The notes under the pieces were generated by a model. That model saw nothing but the letters and a program-made list of their open reading frames with translations. It ran no database searches and was not told the origin of the DNA. From contig JAFTLJ010000095.1 in the NCBI GenBank assembly GCA_017456005.1, forward strand, positions 1-35,485: a stretch of DNA of 35,485 nucleotides. Reading direction: 5' to 3'. Positions 22,432-31,534 of the stretch are shown piece after piece. Source of the DNA: Clostridia bacterium. Its GTDB lineage: Bacteria > Bacillota > Clostridia > Oscillospirales > CAG-272. Each line of letters begins with the position of its first letter. Positions within the stretch are counted from its first letter, which is position 1. The position numbers and the translations under genes were made by a program.

Positions 22432-23778
22432 ATGAACAAAAATACAGTTAAAATTGGATTTGTGTCGCTCGGTTGCTCCAAAAACCTTATCGACACAGAG
22501 GTAATGCTCGCACGCCTTGCGAACGCGGGCTATGCTATTACGACGGATGAAACGGAAGCCGACGTTGTTATAGTTAACACCTGCGCTTTTATAGAAAGCG
22601 CAAAAAAGGAATCTATCGAGAATATACTCGATATTGCTTGGCTCAAAGAGCACAACGGGCTTAAGGCTATTATAGTTACGGGTTGCCTTGCAGAGCGCTA
22701 TGAAAAGCAGATCTTTACAGAGCTTCCCGAGGTGGACGCCGTTATAGGCGTTGGCTCCATAAACAAAATTGAAGAGGCTGTTGAAGCTGTGCTGAGCGAT
22801 GAAAAATTCTATGCTCACGACGATAAAAACGAAGCCCCCCTCGGCGGCGAGCGCATAGTTACCACGGCAGAGCACACAGCGTACCTCAAAATCGCAGAGG
22901 GCTGCGACAATAAGTGCACGTACTGTGCTATCCCCGGCATACGCGGTAAATTCCGCAGCCGCACGATAGAAGATATCGTGAACGAAGCAAAAGAGCTGGA
23001 AGATATCGGCGTTAAAGAGCTGAATATCATCGCACAGGACACTTCCCGCTATGGCCTGGATATCTACGGTGAGTACGCGCTTGCAAGGCTTGTACGCGCT
23101 ATAACAGAGGCTACGAGCATTCCGTGGATCCGCTTGCTTTACTGCTACCCCGACAAGATAACAGACGAGCTTATCGCAGAGATGCGCGATAACGACAGGG
23201 TAGTGAAGTACATAGATCTCCCCATCCAGCATATCAGCGACGGCGTGCTGAAGCGTATGAATCGCCACGGCGACGGTGCGATGATACGTGAAACAGTTAA
23301 AAAGCTCCGCGAAAATATCCCCGGTATCACTATCCGTACCACTGTTATGGTAGGCTTCCCCGGCGAAACGGACGAAGAGTTTACAGAGCTTTGCGAATAT
23401 GTGAAAGAGGCTGAATTTGACCGCCTCGGCGCGTTTACATACTCCAGAGAGGAAGATACTCCGGCATATAACCTTCCCGAGCAGGTAGACGAGCAAATCA
23501 AGCAAGAGCGCTATGATATTATCATGCGCGAGCAGCTCCATATTACGGAAAAGAAAAACGAAAAGCTCGTTGGCAAGACTATCAAGGTGCTTTGCGAAGC
23601 ATTTGACCCCGCGGCAGAGATCTATTTCGGCAGAAGCGCGGCAGATGCCCCCGATATAGATGCTAAAATTTATTTCCGCCCCGAAATAGGCAAAAGACGT
23701 ATCAACCCCGGCGAATTTGTTAATATCAAGATAGACGACGTTATAGACTACGACCTTATAGGCGATATAGTTAGATAA
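22432..23778 (+). CDS. rimO: Ribosomal protein S12 methylthiotransferase
   Basis: 448 residues. An N-terminal MTTase domain with three cluster cysteines (LGCSKN, NTCAF and TGCLAE), the radical SAM core CDNKCTYC (about 159-166) and a C-terminal TRAM domain (KLVGKTIKVLCEAFD to NIKIDDVIDYDLIGDIV) identify RimO. It adds a methylthio group to Asp of ribosomal protein S12. IPGIRGKFRSR is the RimO-type segment that distinguishes it from MiaB. The ATG follows AAGGTAATAAA, 10 nt after cysS, and pgsA follows 17 nt later, an order common in Firmicutes. Confidence 0.97.
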   Translation: MNKNTVKIGFVSLGCSKNLIDTEVMLARLANAGYAITTDETEADVVIVNTCAFIESAKKESIENILDIAWLKEHNGLKAIIVTGCLAERYEKQIFTELPEVDAVIGVGSINKIEEAVEAVLSDEKFYAHDDKNEAPLGGERIVTTAEHTAYLKIAEGCDNKCTYCAIPGIRGKFRSRTIEDIVNEAKELEDIGVKELNIIAQDTSRYGLDIYGEYALARLVRAITEATSIPWIRLLYCYPDKITDELIAEMRDNDRVVKYIDLPIQHISDGVLKRMNRHGDGAMIRETVKKLRENIPGITIRTTVMVGFPGETDEEFTELCEYVKEAEFDRLGAFTYSREEDTPAYNLPEQVDEQIKQERYDIIMREQLHITEKKNEKLVGKTIKVLCEAFDPAAEIYFGRSAADAPDIDAKIYFRPEIGKRRINPGEFVNIKIDDVIDYDLIGDIVR

Positions 23779-23795
23779 AAAGAAAGGAATTTATT

Positions 23796-24380
23796 ATGAA
23801 TCTTCCGAACAAGCTCAGCCTTTTGCGTGTTTTCCTCGTTCCTTTGTTTATGGTGTTCTACCTTTGCAACTTCGGCCTCGGTATCTGGCGCTTTATTATA
23901 GCCGCTGTAATCTACATGGCGGCAGGCTTTACAGATTTCCTCGATGGCAATATAGCGCGCAAATACGGCCTTGTAACAAACCTTGGCAAGTTCCTCGATC
24001 CTTTGGCAGATAAGTTTATGGTTATGACCTCGCTCCTTTGCCTTTGCTATATGTCCGCAGACGATGCCGTTTACGGCGCGTGCCTGGTTGTGGCGGCGGC
24101 TATAGTTATCTTCCGCGAGCTTGCTATCACTTCTATGCGCCTCGTTGCGGCAAGCACAGATGGCTCTGTTATCGCGGCGGCTTACCTCGGCAAGCTCAAA
24201 ACCGTTACGCAGATGGTATTTACGACATTTGCAATAGTGGAGCCCGCTTTCTATTCGCTCGAGCTCGCTGTTTTCAATAACCACATCATTTCCTACGTTC
24301 TTATGGCTCTCATGGTTATAATGACAGTTTGGTCCGGTGTGGATTACCTCAAATCTTATTGGAAATATATTAAAGAATAA
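23796..24380 (+). CDS. pgsA: CDP-diacylglycerol-glycerol-3-phosphate 3-phosphatidyltransferase
   Basis: 194 residues, integral membrane. The CDP-alcohol phosphotransferase motif D-x2-DG-x2-AR-x(n)-G-x3-D-x3-D reads DFLDGNIARKYGLVTN then LGKFLDPLADK (about 48-75), with all catalytic aspartates. Four or so membrane spans surround it. It makes phosphatidylglycerol phosphate from CDP-diacylglycerol and glycerol-3-phosphate. It ends the cysS operon. No clear terminator follows before the next promoter at 24441. Confidence 0.96.
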   Translation: MNLPNKLSLLRVFLVPLFMVFYLCNFGLGIWRFIIAAVIYMAAGFTDFLDGNIARKYGLVTNLGKFLDPLADKFMVMTSLLCLCYMSADDAVYGACLVVAAAIVIFRELAITSMRLVAASTDGSVIAAAYLGKLKTVTQMVFTTFAIVEPAFYSLELAVFNNHIISYVLMALMVIMTVWSGVDYLKSYWKYIKE

Positions 24381-24440
24381 TACATGTTTTGGTGGGGAAG
24401 TATAAAATTATGGCAAAAATGTAAAAATCGCCGTTTCCCC

Positions 24441-24469
24441 TTGACTAAATGCCGTTTTTGGTATACAAT
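24441..24469 (+). promoter_or_regulatory. Sigma-A promoter of the DUF1292 gene
   Basis: TTGACT (24441-24446) and TACAAT (24464-24469), 17-bp spacer. Confidence 0.8.
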
Positions 24470-24506
24470 ATAAATGTAACAGAAAAACTTAAGGAGATAG
24501 TTACCA

Positions 24507-24800
24507 ATGGTTGATAATAACAACGAAATGGAAGTTCTTGCGCTTACCGATGAAGACGGTTCTATCGTGGAATTTGAATTTATCGGCACAGTAGAGCTCG
24601 ACGGTAAAGAATATTACGCGCTCGTTCCGCTGGAAGATAACGATGAAGGTGCCTACATCATCCTCCGCGCAGAAGACGCTGAAGATGGCGACGTAAACCT
24701 CGTTACAATCGACGATGACGACGAATATGACCGCGTTGCAGACCTTGTTGAAGACGAATATTTTTCCGAAATCGACTACGATAACATGAGCAACGATTAA
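24507..24800 (+). CDS. DUF1292 family protein (YrzB-like)
   Basis: 97 residues, very acidic, with the DUF1292 core: VLALTDEDGSIVEFEFIGTV, ELDGKEYYALVPLED, YIILRAE, and VNLVTIDDDDEYDRVADLVED. Family members occur in most Firmicutes near the mltG/udk region or elsewhere; function unknown. The ATG follows AAGGAGATAG. It is transcribed alone and is followed by the probable 6S RNA gene. Confidence 0.93.
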   Translation: MVDNNNEMEVLALTDEDGSIVEFEFIGTVELDGKEYYALVPLEDNDEGAYIILRAEDAEDGDVNLVTIDDDDEYDRVADLVEDEYFSEIDYDNMSND

Positions 24801-24835
24801 AAAGCTCTTCCTCGGCATATACTATATGTGAAAAG

Positions 24836-25046
24836 CTTTTTCCTGCCCCTCTCGTGATACGCCCTGTATTATACCTACACCTTACAATTGGAGCCCGTGC
24901 TTCTTATGGGAATGCAGACCTCCCGTCAAGTCCTGCTTACGTCACGACTTTCACGGACGCTGGGAGCACAAAGTAAGAGGATAAAGGCCCACTCCTTGCT
25001 GAAATGCAGGGGATTAATCGGGGCTACACGGCCGGGTGGGAAATGA
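24836..25046 (+). ncRNA. ssrS: Probable 6S RNA
   Basis: A ~210-nt non-coding stretch folds end-to-end into an interrupted rod. Closing arms TTTCCTGCCC and GGGTGGGAAA pair perfectly; inside them CGCCCTG/CGGGGC, GGAG/CTCC, CTTCTTA/TAAGAGG and CTCCC/GGGAG nest in order, and the apex is AAGTC/GACTT. A long hairpin with a large internal bubble is the known 6S architecture, and the sequence feels like Clostridial 6S. Family knowledge: 6S mimics an open promoter and sequesters sigma-A RNA polymerase. Ends are set from the closing stem. A TATACT box sits at 24818. Identity is by structure and memory; a covariance search would decide. Confidence 0.72.
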
Positions 25047-25078
25047 AACAAAAAATAACAAATTTAATTTTGTTGGTT

Positions 25079-25111
25079 ATAAAAACGCCCGATTTTATCG
25101 GGCGTTTTTCC
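25079..25111 (+). terminator. Terminator downstream of the 6S RNA
   Basis: AAAAACGCCCGAT pairs with ATCGGGCGTTTTT around TTT. Confidence 0.88.
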
Positions 25112-25144
25112 ATATGTGTTTATTTTCCCCCACGGAATATTGAG

Positions 25145-25178
25145 CAAAAAAACACACGGTGCAAACCGTGTGTTTTTG
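25145..25178. terminator. Terminator of the solute-binding protein gene (bidirectional)
   Basis: AAAAACACACGGT pairs with ACCGTGTGTTTTT around GCAA; T-runs occur on both strands. Confidence 0.85.
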
Positions 25179-25187
25179 TTTTGGAAA

Positions 25188-26678
25188 TTAGTTGAGTGTA
25201 GCGAGTTTTTCTTTGTAAGCTTTAGCGCCTTCAAGGATAGCTTCGGAAAGTTTACCCTTAACTGTAGCTATAGCGTTTTCACCGTTCTGAACGTTGGAAA
25301 GGAACGTTGTGTCAACCTGACCCCAGTTGAGCTGGTAGCCAAGGTCGAATGTACGGGATTTAAGAATGATATCAACCATTTCAGCTGCTTCAACGTCTGT
25401 TGTGTAGTTGTATTTGTAGAGGTTGAGGTAGTCGTTGTATACTGTGTAGTAGGAGTGGAATGCGTACAGCTCGAGGAAGTTTTTGATTCTGTCGAGGTCT
25501 GTGCAAGTTGTGGGAACGCCGATGTAGATCATGTGGTTGTCAACGTTGTGCTTGTAATCAGCCTGAGCAGAAGAAAGCTTCGGATGAGGAATAACGCCGA
25601 TGTCAACGGGGTCTGTAGAAGAGCCCTGTTTGCCTGCGTAGTAGGAAGCCATACGGAGAACTTCGGGAGCGAAGAGTGTAAGGCCGCCGCGCATCTGTGC
25701 TTCAACAGTTGTGTAAGCTGTAACTGTTGTGTATTCGTGTGCGTATATGTCGATGATTGTGTCTGTAGCTGTAACAGCTGCATCTTCGAAAGCGTGTGTA
25801 AATGTTGTGGAATTGTCTTTGTTATCTGTCTTTGTAACGTAGGACTGGCCTGCACCGAAGTAAAGACCACGGATACCGAATGTGGAAGAAACAAGACCGA
25901 ATACGTCGCCGGAGCCTGTTGTCATAGCAGAGTCACCGTCTTCGTTACCTGCTTTTTTAACCATTTCGAAGAATTTGTCGAGTGTCCATTCGTTGTTCTT
26001 AACGAATTCATAAGGATCGTAGCCTTCGAGAGCGGGTGTGTTTTCGAGAACTGTTTTGTTGAAGAACATTACCCAAGTAGCGTCGAAGGATGTGAGAGAG
26101 AATGCGCCGAGCATAGAGTAGAGCTTGCCGTCAACTGTTACGTCTTCGATAAAGCCCTGATCCCACCAAGGCTGTTCAAGGTCGATGCCGAGTGTGTAGA
26201 AGTTGTAGTAGTTTGTGGAAGCCATGGAACCGAGGTTGTATCTTGTACCTACAACGTCGATACGGCTCTGACCTGTTGCAAAGTCGTTTGTAAGTGTGCC
26301 TTCGCCAACGTCTTCAACTTCAACGAAGCAGTTGTAATGCTCGAACAAAATGTCGTTTCTTTCGATGATGGAAGCGTCGAGGATACCTTCGCTGTCTTCG
26401 TCTGCGTAAACTTCATAGTCTGCCCAACCGTCTGTTGTTACGAGAGGTGTGGAGAATTTGAATGTTTTGCCGCCGAAGTCAACGTTTTCGAAACCGGGGC
26501 GGGGGTCTTTAAAGTCTGAATTGGGGTCTGTGTTGAGAGTGGACTCTGTTGTACCCTTTGTGCCGTCGCCTGTGCCGTCGAGTTCTTCGGGGGGCTGATT
26601 TGTGCCGCCGCAAGCAGTAAGAGCAACAACGCCCATAAGCAATGTGAGTGCCAACAAGATTGACAATACTCTTTTCAT
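25188..26678 (-). CDS. Extracellular solute-binding lipoprotein
   Basis: 496 residues. A lipoprotein signal peptide with LTAC lipobox (Cys23) is followed by a Gly/Thr/Asn/Asp-rich linker (about 24-58) and a solute-binding domain of the ABC family 1 type (GGKTFKFSTPLVTTDGW, IIERNDILFEHYN, TLDKFFEMVKKA, a Tyr/Trp-rich middle). It would bind a sugar or other solute outside the cell and deliver it to a permease. No permease or ATPase gene lies next to it, so it is an orphan binding protein here. The ATG follows AAAGGAGAT; a strong promoter lies at 26749-26777. Codon use differs from its neighbours (many GTT/ACA/GAA), as often for a highly expressed gene. Confidence 0.9.
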   Translation of the reverse strand: MKRVLSILLALTLLMGVVALTACGGTNQPPEELDGTGDGTKGTTESTLNTDPNSDFKDPRPGFENVDFGGKTFKFSTPLVTTDGWADYEVYADEDSEGILDASIIERNDILFEHYNCFVEVEDVGEGTLTNDFATGQSRIDVVGTRYNLGSMASTNYYNFYTLGIDLEQPWWDQGFIEDVTVDGKLYSMLGAFSLTSFDATWVMFFNKTVLENTPALEGYDPYEFVKNNEWTLDKFFEMVKKAGNEDGDSAMTTGSGDVFGLVSSTFGIRGLYFGAGQSYVTKTDNKDNSTTFTHAFEDAAVTATDTIIDIYAHEYTTVTAYTTVEAQMRGGLTLFAPEVLRMASYYAGKQGSSTDPVDIGVIPHPKLSSAQADYKHNVDNHMIYIGVPTTCTDLDRIKNFLELYAFHSYYTVYNDYLNLYKYNYTTDVEAAEMVDIILKSRTFDLGYQLNWGQVDTTFLSNVQNGENAIATVKGKLSEAILEGAKAYKEKLATLN

Positions 26679-26748
26679 AGGGAAAATCTCCTTTTATTAA
26701 ATTTTTTCGGTTTGTGCGCAAAAAACACGCACATAACTTTCTGTAAGT

Positions 26749-26777
26749 ATTTTATCACAATGTTGGTGTTTTGTCAA
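26749..26777 (-). promoter_or_regulatory. Sigma-A promoter of the solute-binding lipoprotein gene
   Basis: Minus-strand TTGACA (26777-26772) and TAAAAT (26754-26749) with a 17-bp spacer. It leaves a ~65-nt leader that contains a GTGCG...CGCAC hairpin (about 26713-26733). The rest of 26778-26929 holds A/T-rich sequence without a gene. Confidence 0.85.
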
Positions 26778-26929
26778 TGAAATGTGACATACTCGGCTTA
26801 AAAAAACTTGTCAAGTTTTTGTTAAAAATAACAATATAATAACAATAAATGAAACAAAATGGTAAAAAACAAAGTGCATACTTTGTTTAAAAATCAGAAA
26901 AACGGCGTTTTTTGCCTTTTGAGGGCAAA

Positions 26930-26966
26930 AGAAAAAACGTTTCCCGGAAAAGAAAACGTTTTTTGC
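26930..26966 (-). terminator. Terminator of the M23 peptidase gene
   Basis: AAAAAACGTTT pairs with AAACGTTTTTT. A second hairpin TTTTGCC/GGGCAAAA lies just beyond (26909-26931). Confidence 0.75.
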
Positions 26967-26985
26967 TTTTGATTTTGCCAGAGGC

Positions 26986-27726
26986 TTAATCCTCGTAATC
27001 GCTGCCGGCATCCTTTTCGGGAAGCGATACCTTGGAAAGCGGGTTCATAATTTCTTCATCCTTGTACATTTCAAAGTGTACGTGAGGTCCTTCGGAAATT
27101 TCCACAAGCGCCGTGTCGCCTACGTAGCCTATAACGTCGCCTGCGGTGACCTTTGCGCCCTCTGCCGTGCCCTCGGGCAGCTTTGTCTGCAGGTTCTTAT
27201 AAACCGTAACGTAGCCGCCGTCGTGCGTTATTTCCACAGTTTGGCCCATCATGGGGTCGTAGAAGACCTTTGTTATTTCGCCGTTTGCCGCTGCGAGCAC
27301 GTCTGTGCCTGCATCTGCGGCAATATCAAGCCCGCAATGCACGCGGTAATCTTCCATGGTTAGGGAGAAAACGGGAATATCCGCAGAGTAATCTTTAACG
27401 AGCGTGCCGTTTACAGGGCAAACGAAATCGGGCTCTTCTGCGCCTGTGGGCTCATCGCCGCCATCGGGTGTTTGCGTGCCGGGCGCGCTTGTGCCGTCTG
27501 TACCGGGGGTTGTGGGTGTGTTGCCCGTACCGTTGGGTGTGCTTATCGTGCCCGTTGTTTTAGAGGGGAGCTTTACGGGCGCTGTGGTGCCTGCGCCTGC
27601 GGAGCGTTTGCTTGCCGTGAAAGCGATGATGGTAACGATAAGCGTGAGCGCGAGCAAAACGGCAACCGCTATGGCGATGCCTTTGTTAAGCTTGTCTTGT
27701 TTCTGTTGGTTTGTGTTCATATTCAT
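26986..27726 (-). CDS. Membrane-anchored M23 (LytM) peptidase-like protein
   Basis: 246 residues. A short cytoplasmic N-terminus and one span (about 16-38) are followed by a long Thr/Pro/Gly linker (about 44-95, many TPGT-like units) and a LytM domain (about 100-232). The zinc ligands are present: His130 and Asp134 in HCGLDIA, and His215/His217 in HVHFEM. It would act on peptidoglycan cross-links outside the membrane. The single-span plus LytM layout and size also fit SpoIIQ, the forespore partner of SpoIIIAH, but other M23 proteins look alike, so I do not assign the symbol. The ATG follows AAAGGAAAC. Confidence 0.88.
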   Translation of the reverse strand: MNMNTNQQKQDKLNKGIAIAVAVLLALTLIVTIIAFTASKRSAGAGTTAPVKLPSKTTGTISTPNGTGNTPTTPGTDGTSAPGTQTPDGGDEPTGAEEPDFVCPVNGTLVKDYSADIPVFSLTMEDYRVHCGLDIAADAGTDVLAAANGEITKVFYDPMMGQTVEITHDGGYVTVYKNLQTKLPEGTAEGAKVTAGDVIGYVGDTALVEISEGPHVHFEMYKDEEIMNPLSKVSLPEKDAGSDYED

Positions 27727-27857
27727 TTTTGTTTCCTTTCTGCCTTGCAGCTGAACGTTTATGTTGTAGCCTTGCGGCTTAACTGTTTATATTTTCGCCG
27801 CTTTTTTCTGTTTTATACAGTGAAAGGTAAATTTGGCAAAAAGGTTTTTGGGGAAGA

Positions 27858-27892
27858 AAAAAATAAGGTTCCCCTTTTCGGGAAACCTTACC
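27858..27892 (-). terminator. Terminator of the HAD/M28 transcript
   Basis: On the minus strand TAAGGTTTCCC pairs with GGGAACCTTA (one-base bulge), followed by T7. Confidence 0.8.
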
Positions 27893-27906
27893 TTTAATAT
27901 ACAATA

Positions 27907-29166
27907 TTATTTCTGGGGATTTTTGCGGAGGTATTTGTCTACCTTTTCAACTATCTCTGTGGGCACTGTGCGGTCGATGGGGAAGTAAACCGCGCTGTCG
28001 AGCTTTTTGGAGAAGCCGAGAATGAAGTTTGCCGTTCTTGCGAGGCTCTTTGCTGTTACCGTGGAGATGATGTCGTAGCGGCAATGGATCTTTGTGGAAT
28101 CGGCAGCGGCACGGCGGAAGAAGTTTATGCCAGGGATGCCGTTGTCTGCAAAGGGGATGGCGTCGGAGGAGTAGATATCCTGCTTAACCTCCATGGGGAA
28201 GCCTATTTCCTTTTTATAGAAGTCCATAGCGTGGCAAACCGCTACGTCTGCCATAACGAGCGCTGTGTCGTAGCCGAGTATGGGGCCTGTCATATCTACG
28301 TTTATGCAAAGGCGGATGTTTTCAAGCTCATCCTTGTGGTCGGCAACATATGCTTTACTGCCCAAAAGACCTCTTTCCTCAGAGCCTGTGAAAATAAATC
28401 TCATTGTGCGCTGGGGGCGGTTTTTTGCAAAGTAACGAACAAGCTCCAGGTTGTTTACCGTGCCGGAAGCGTTATCGAACATACCATGGCTGAAAATAAC
28501 AGAGTCGTAATGTGCTGTGTAAACGATAACTTCCTCGGGGTATTTTGTGCCGGGGATCTCGCAAATAACGTTCTGGCTGTCTGCTTCGCCCTCTTCCTGC
28601 TCGAGCGTGAACTTAACCGTTTTGGGGCAGGAGTTAACGAGCTTTATGCCGTCTGTCATGCGCATGCAAAGGCCGGGGATAACGCCTTCGTCTGTGTGAA
28701 CGGGGCGGAGCATACGCTCTTCGAGGTCTGTTTCGCTCTTTTTGTCGAGCCAAGTGCCGCTTGTGGAAACGAACGCAAGCGCACCGGATTTAACGAGCTT
28801 TTTGAAGTTTTCGACGTTTAAGCCGCCTGCAACGAAGACAATTTTGCCCTTTGCGCCGGCAAGGCACATTTCGTCGAAAGATTCGAGGTAGTAGAAATCT
28901 GCTTCGATACCGTCTTTCGCGGCGTTGCCCGAAAAACCGTAGCCCGAAACTTCGTATTCGCACTTGAAGGGGGACGTTACTTCAAATTTAGCTTTCTTGA
29001 TTTCGTAACGGGGGGCTTTGAACGTTTCTATTTTGGGTTCAAGCCCGATGCTCTTAATTTCTTCGGCGATGATTTCTGCGCCGCGCTTTTCGCCTTCGAA
29101 CGTGGAGAGGCGTTCGAAATTGAGCTTTTTCAAGAGAGAATACATTCTTTTTCCGCTGAGTTCCAT
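27907..29166 (-). CDS. M28 family metallopeptidase
   Basis: 419 residues, no signal peptide. The M28 zinc site is complete: His219 and Asp221 (TAHYDS), Asp231 (FDNASG), Glu263/Glu264 (GSEERGLLGS), Asp291 (NVDMTG) and His361 (KIHCRYD). An insert of PA-domain type (about 75-190, SGYGFSGNAAKDG, KGKIVFVAGG, KLVKSGALAFVSTSG) precedes the catalytic half. It is probably a cytoplasmic aminopeptidase or related amidohydrolase. The ATG follows AAAGGAATATTAAA. It lies 60 nt after the HAD phosphatase gene and probably shares its transcript. Confidence 0.93.
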   Translation of the reverse strand: MELSGKRMYSLLKKLNFERLSTFEGEKRGAEIIAEEIKSIGLEPKIETFKAPRYEIKKAKFEVTSPFKCEYEVSGYGFSGNAAKDGIEADFYYLESFDEMCLAGAKGKIVFVAGGLNVENFKKLVKSGALAFVSTSGTWLDKKSETDLEERMLRPVHTDEGVIPGLCMRMTDGIKLVNSCPKTVKFTLEQEEGEADSQNVICEIPGTKYPEEVIVYTAHYDSVIFSHGMFDNASGTVNNLELVRYFAKNRPQRTMRFIFTGSEERGLLGSKAYVADHKDELENIRLCINVDMTGPILGYDTALVMADVAVCHAMDFYKKEIGFPMEVKQDIYSSDAIPFADNGIPGINFFRRAAADSTKIHCRYDIISTVTAKSLARTANFILGFSKKLDSAVYFPIDRTVPTEIVEKVDKYLRKNPQK

Positions 29167-29226
29167 TTTAATATTCCTTTCGAAATTACTGCTTTCTTAA
29201 AAATGAAAAAAGATAAGCATTATTTT

Positions 29227-29880
29227 TTAAAGACTGCCGTTTTCGTATTTTTCTTTTACCTCTGTTAGCGAGGAGCATACCGTGTATGCCAGCTCGGCAA
29301 TGTCTTTTTCGGGCGCTACAAGGTCGGGCACCATAACAGGGCGCATGCCCGCGGCGCGGGCAGCCTTTATGCCGTTGGGCGAATCCTCGAAAACGGTTAT
29401 TTCGCTCGGGGGTGCACCAAGGCGTTCTGCGCAGAGCAGGAAAATTTCGGGGTTTGGCTTGCTGTGCGTAACCATTTCGCCCGAAACTATAACGTCGAAA
29501 TATTCATATATTCCGTGGTGCTTCATTCTGCGCTCTATGGTGGAAAAAAGACCGGAGGAGGCGATAGCTATTCTGTATCCGTTTTCGTGCAGATACGCAA
29601 GCAGTTCGCGCACGCCCTTTTTCAAAGGTACGGGGGTTTCGGCTTCGTAACCGTGTGCAAGCGAGCGCACTTCCTCGTTGCAGGCGGTAAAATCGAACGC
29701 GCCGCCGTAGTATTCGTTAAAAATAATACCGCGTGTGAACGTGTTCGTGCCGATGATCTTGGGGAAAAGCCCGTCTATATTTGGTATACCGTGCTTTTTT
29801 GCAACCTCGCGCCAGGCGCGGAGCGCGCGCGTTTCGGAATCGACCAAAAGCCCGTCCATATCGAATATAACAGTTTTCAC
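29227..29880 (-). CDS. HAD superfamily phosphatase, beta-phosphoglucomutase-like
   Basis: 217 residues from GTG 29880. Motif I FDMDGLLVDSE (6-16) with Asp nucleophile and general acid, motif II IASSG (about 105-109), the motif III Lys in SKPNPEIF (about 140-147) and motif IV VFEDSPNGIKAARAAGM make this a subfamily IA HAD enzyme of the PGMB/phosphatase group. The substrate is probably a sugar phosphate. It precedes the M28 peptidase gene, with no terminator seen between them. The GTG follows GGTGGTGG; the next in-frame ATG would remove the catalytic Asp. Confidence 0.92.
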   Translation of the reverse strand: MKTVIFDMDGLLVDSETRALRAWREVAKKHGIPNIDGLFPKIIGTNTFTRGIIFNEYYGGAFDFTACNEEVRSLAHGYEAETPVPLKKGVRELLAYLHENGYRIAIASSGLFSTIERRMKHHGIYEYFDVIVSGEMVTHSKPNPEIFLLCAERLGAPPSEITVFEDSPNGIKAARAAGMRPVMVPDLVAPEKDIAELAYTVCSSLTEVKEKYENGSL

Positions 29881-30040
29881 AAATCCACCACCGATGCCTT
29901 AGAATTTTTTTGTGGCGCGATTGCTCAAAAATATACTTTTTCTTTGTGCATTATGTATACCTCGCGCCATTTTGTAGTATACCACAATAAAAGCGATATG
30001 GCAAGAGATTTTGTGAATTTTGGCGATTTTTCACAAAAAA

Positions 30041-30075
30041 AGAACACAGCCGCACGAAAATACGGCTGTGTTTGA
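30041..30075 (-). terminator. Terminator of the M20 operon
   Basis: On the minus strand AAACACAGCCGTA pairs with TGCGGCTGTGTT around a TTTTCG-type loop, followed by T7. Confidence 0.85.
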
Positions 30076-30083
30076 AACGTTTT

Positions 30084-31532
30084 TTACAGAGCTTGTATAA
30101 ATCTGACATAAAATTCCACGGTTTTTATAAGCGTATCTATCGGTATGCGCTCGTTGTTACCGTGAATCATGGCGCGCTCCTCTTTGGAAAGGCGCATCGC
30201 GGAAAAACGGTAAACCCTGTCGGTGATTCTGCAGTAGTGGCGGGAATCGCTGCACGCCATCATAAGGTAGGGCGAAACTATGGCTTCGGGCCACGTTTGG
30301 TGAATAGCCGCCTTTAGCTTGCCCCATTCCTCGCAGGAGGTGTCGGAGCATATAGAGGGGTTCATACCGCTTACCACATCTATTTTCACCTTCGGGTCAT
30401 CTACGATTTTTGTAAGGCGAGCTTTCACGCTTTCCACCGTGTCTGTGCCGAGAAGGCGCATGTTTATGCCGAAGCTTGCTTTGGGCGGCAGCACGTTATA
30501 GGCAGTGCTGCCCTCCATTTTCGTAACAGCGACGGTTGTGCGCATAAGCGCGTTTATTTCGCCGCCCGAAAGCTTGCCGAAAAGGTAGAGCACGGGCTTG
30601 AAGAGCCAAAGGTTTGCAAAGATCATTCGCATGGGGAAGGTAGCGTTTCTACCCATGGCATCGAACATTTCCGCCGCTGGCTTTGTAAGCTGAGGCTTGA
30701 ACGGTTTTTTCTCTATTTTCGTTATAGCCTTTGCCAGCTTGCCGCAGATGGTGTGTACGGGCGGTGTGGAGGCATGCCCACCTTCCGATTCCATAGTAAA
30801 GCTCATATTTACAAAGCCTTTTTCTGCCGTGCCTATAAGCGCACATTCGCGCGTTACACCGGGGAATACGTTGCCGACGACGGCGCCGCCTTCGTCGAGC
30901 ACTATGGCGGGTTTAACGCCGTTTTTCTCGAGGTGAGCCACTATATCGGGGCAGGTGTCGCCGCTTGTTTCCTCTTCGCCGGAGAAGGAAAGGTATAGGT
31001 CGTTTTCGGGCACGAAGCCGTCTGCGAGAAGCTTTTCGAGCGCTTCCATAATGCCGCAGAGCGTGCCTTTTGTATCGAGCGTGCCGCGGCCTATTATGTA
31101 GCCGTCTTTTACGATGCCGTCGAATGCCGGTGTGTTCCAGCCCTCCTCATTCACGGGCACAACGTCGTAGTGTGCCATACAAACGGAGGGCTTTTCGGCA
31201 GATTTGCCTGCGAGGCGGTAGAGAAGCCCCGTTTTGCCGACCTTTTCAAACGTGCATTTTTCGTGAATAAGCGGAAAACGCTCGCGCAGGAGCGCTTCGA
31301 ATTTTGCAAATTCCGCGCGATCCACAAGCTCTTCTTCTACATATGAAACGGTTTTGCAGCGTATCATATCCGCCATATCAGCCACGATTTTTTCGCGGTC
31401 GAGCGCGATATTTTCTTCTATAACAGGCGCTTCTTTTTCGGGTTTAAAGCACAGCGTGCGTATAACGACCACTGCTATGAGCAGCGCAAGAGCACCGAGC
31501 ACGCCGAGCGCGATGTATTCGCCGATACCCAT
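30084..31532 (-). CDS. M20 family metallopeptidase, membrane-anchored
   Basis: 482 residues. An N-terminal span (about 6-28, [21 protein letters not shown]) anchors an M20/ArgE-type catalytic domain: His121 and Asp123 (AHYDVVPV), Asp153 (GRGTLDTKG), Glu186/Glu187 (SGEEETSGD), Asp213 (VLDEGG) and a C-terminal HGNNERIP loop. The dimerisation insert is present. It resembles the PM20D1/Gly-X carboxypeptidase branch, which acts on N-acyl amino acids or dipeptides. It is the last gene of an operon with two polytopic membrane proteins; its ATG is 2 nt from the preceding stop, so it is coupled. An N-acyl amino acid or peptide substrate imported by these proteins is the simplest reading (inference). 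Confidence 0.93.
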   Translation of the reverse strand: MGIGEYIALGVLGALALLIAVVVIRTLCFKPEKEAPVIEENIALDREKIVADMADMIRCKTVSYVEEELVDRAEFAKFEALLRERFPLIHEKCTFEKVGKTGLLYRLAGKSAEKPSVCMAHYDVVPVNEEGWNTPAFDGIVKDGYIIGRGTLDTKGTLCGIMEALEKLLADGFVPENDLYLSFSGEEETSGDTCPDIVAHLEKNGVKPAIVLDEGGAVVGNVFPGVTRECALIGTAEKGFVNMSFTMESEGGHASTPPVHTICGKLAKAITKIEKKPFKPQLTKPAAEMFDAMGRNATFPMRMIFANLWLFKPVLYLFGKLSGGEINALMRTTVAVTKMEGSTAYNVLPPKASFGINMRLLGTDTVESVKARLTKIVDDPKVKIDVVSGMNPSICSDTSCEEWGKLKAAIHQTWPEAIVSPYLMMACSDSRHYCRITDRVYRFSAMRLSKEERAMIHGNNERIPIDTLIKTVEFYVRFIQAL

Positions 31533-31534
31533 AA

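Noticed and set aside
25116-26519. Plus-strand open frame of about 467 codons, very rich in Cys and Val
   Set aside because: It is antisense to the solute-binding lipoprotein, and its Cys/Val richness is the complement of that gene's Thr/Asn/Asp codons.
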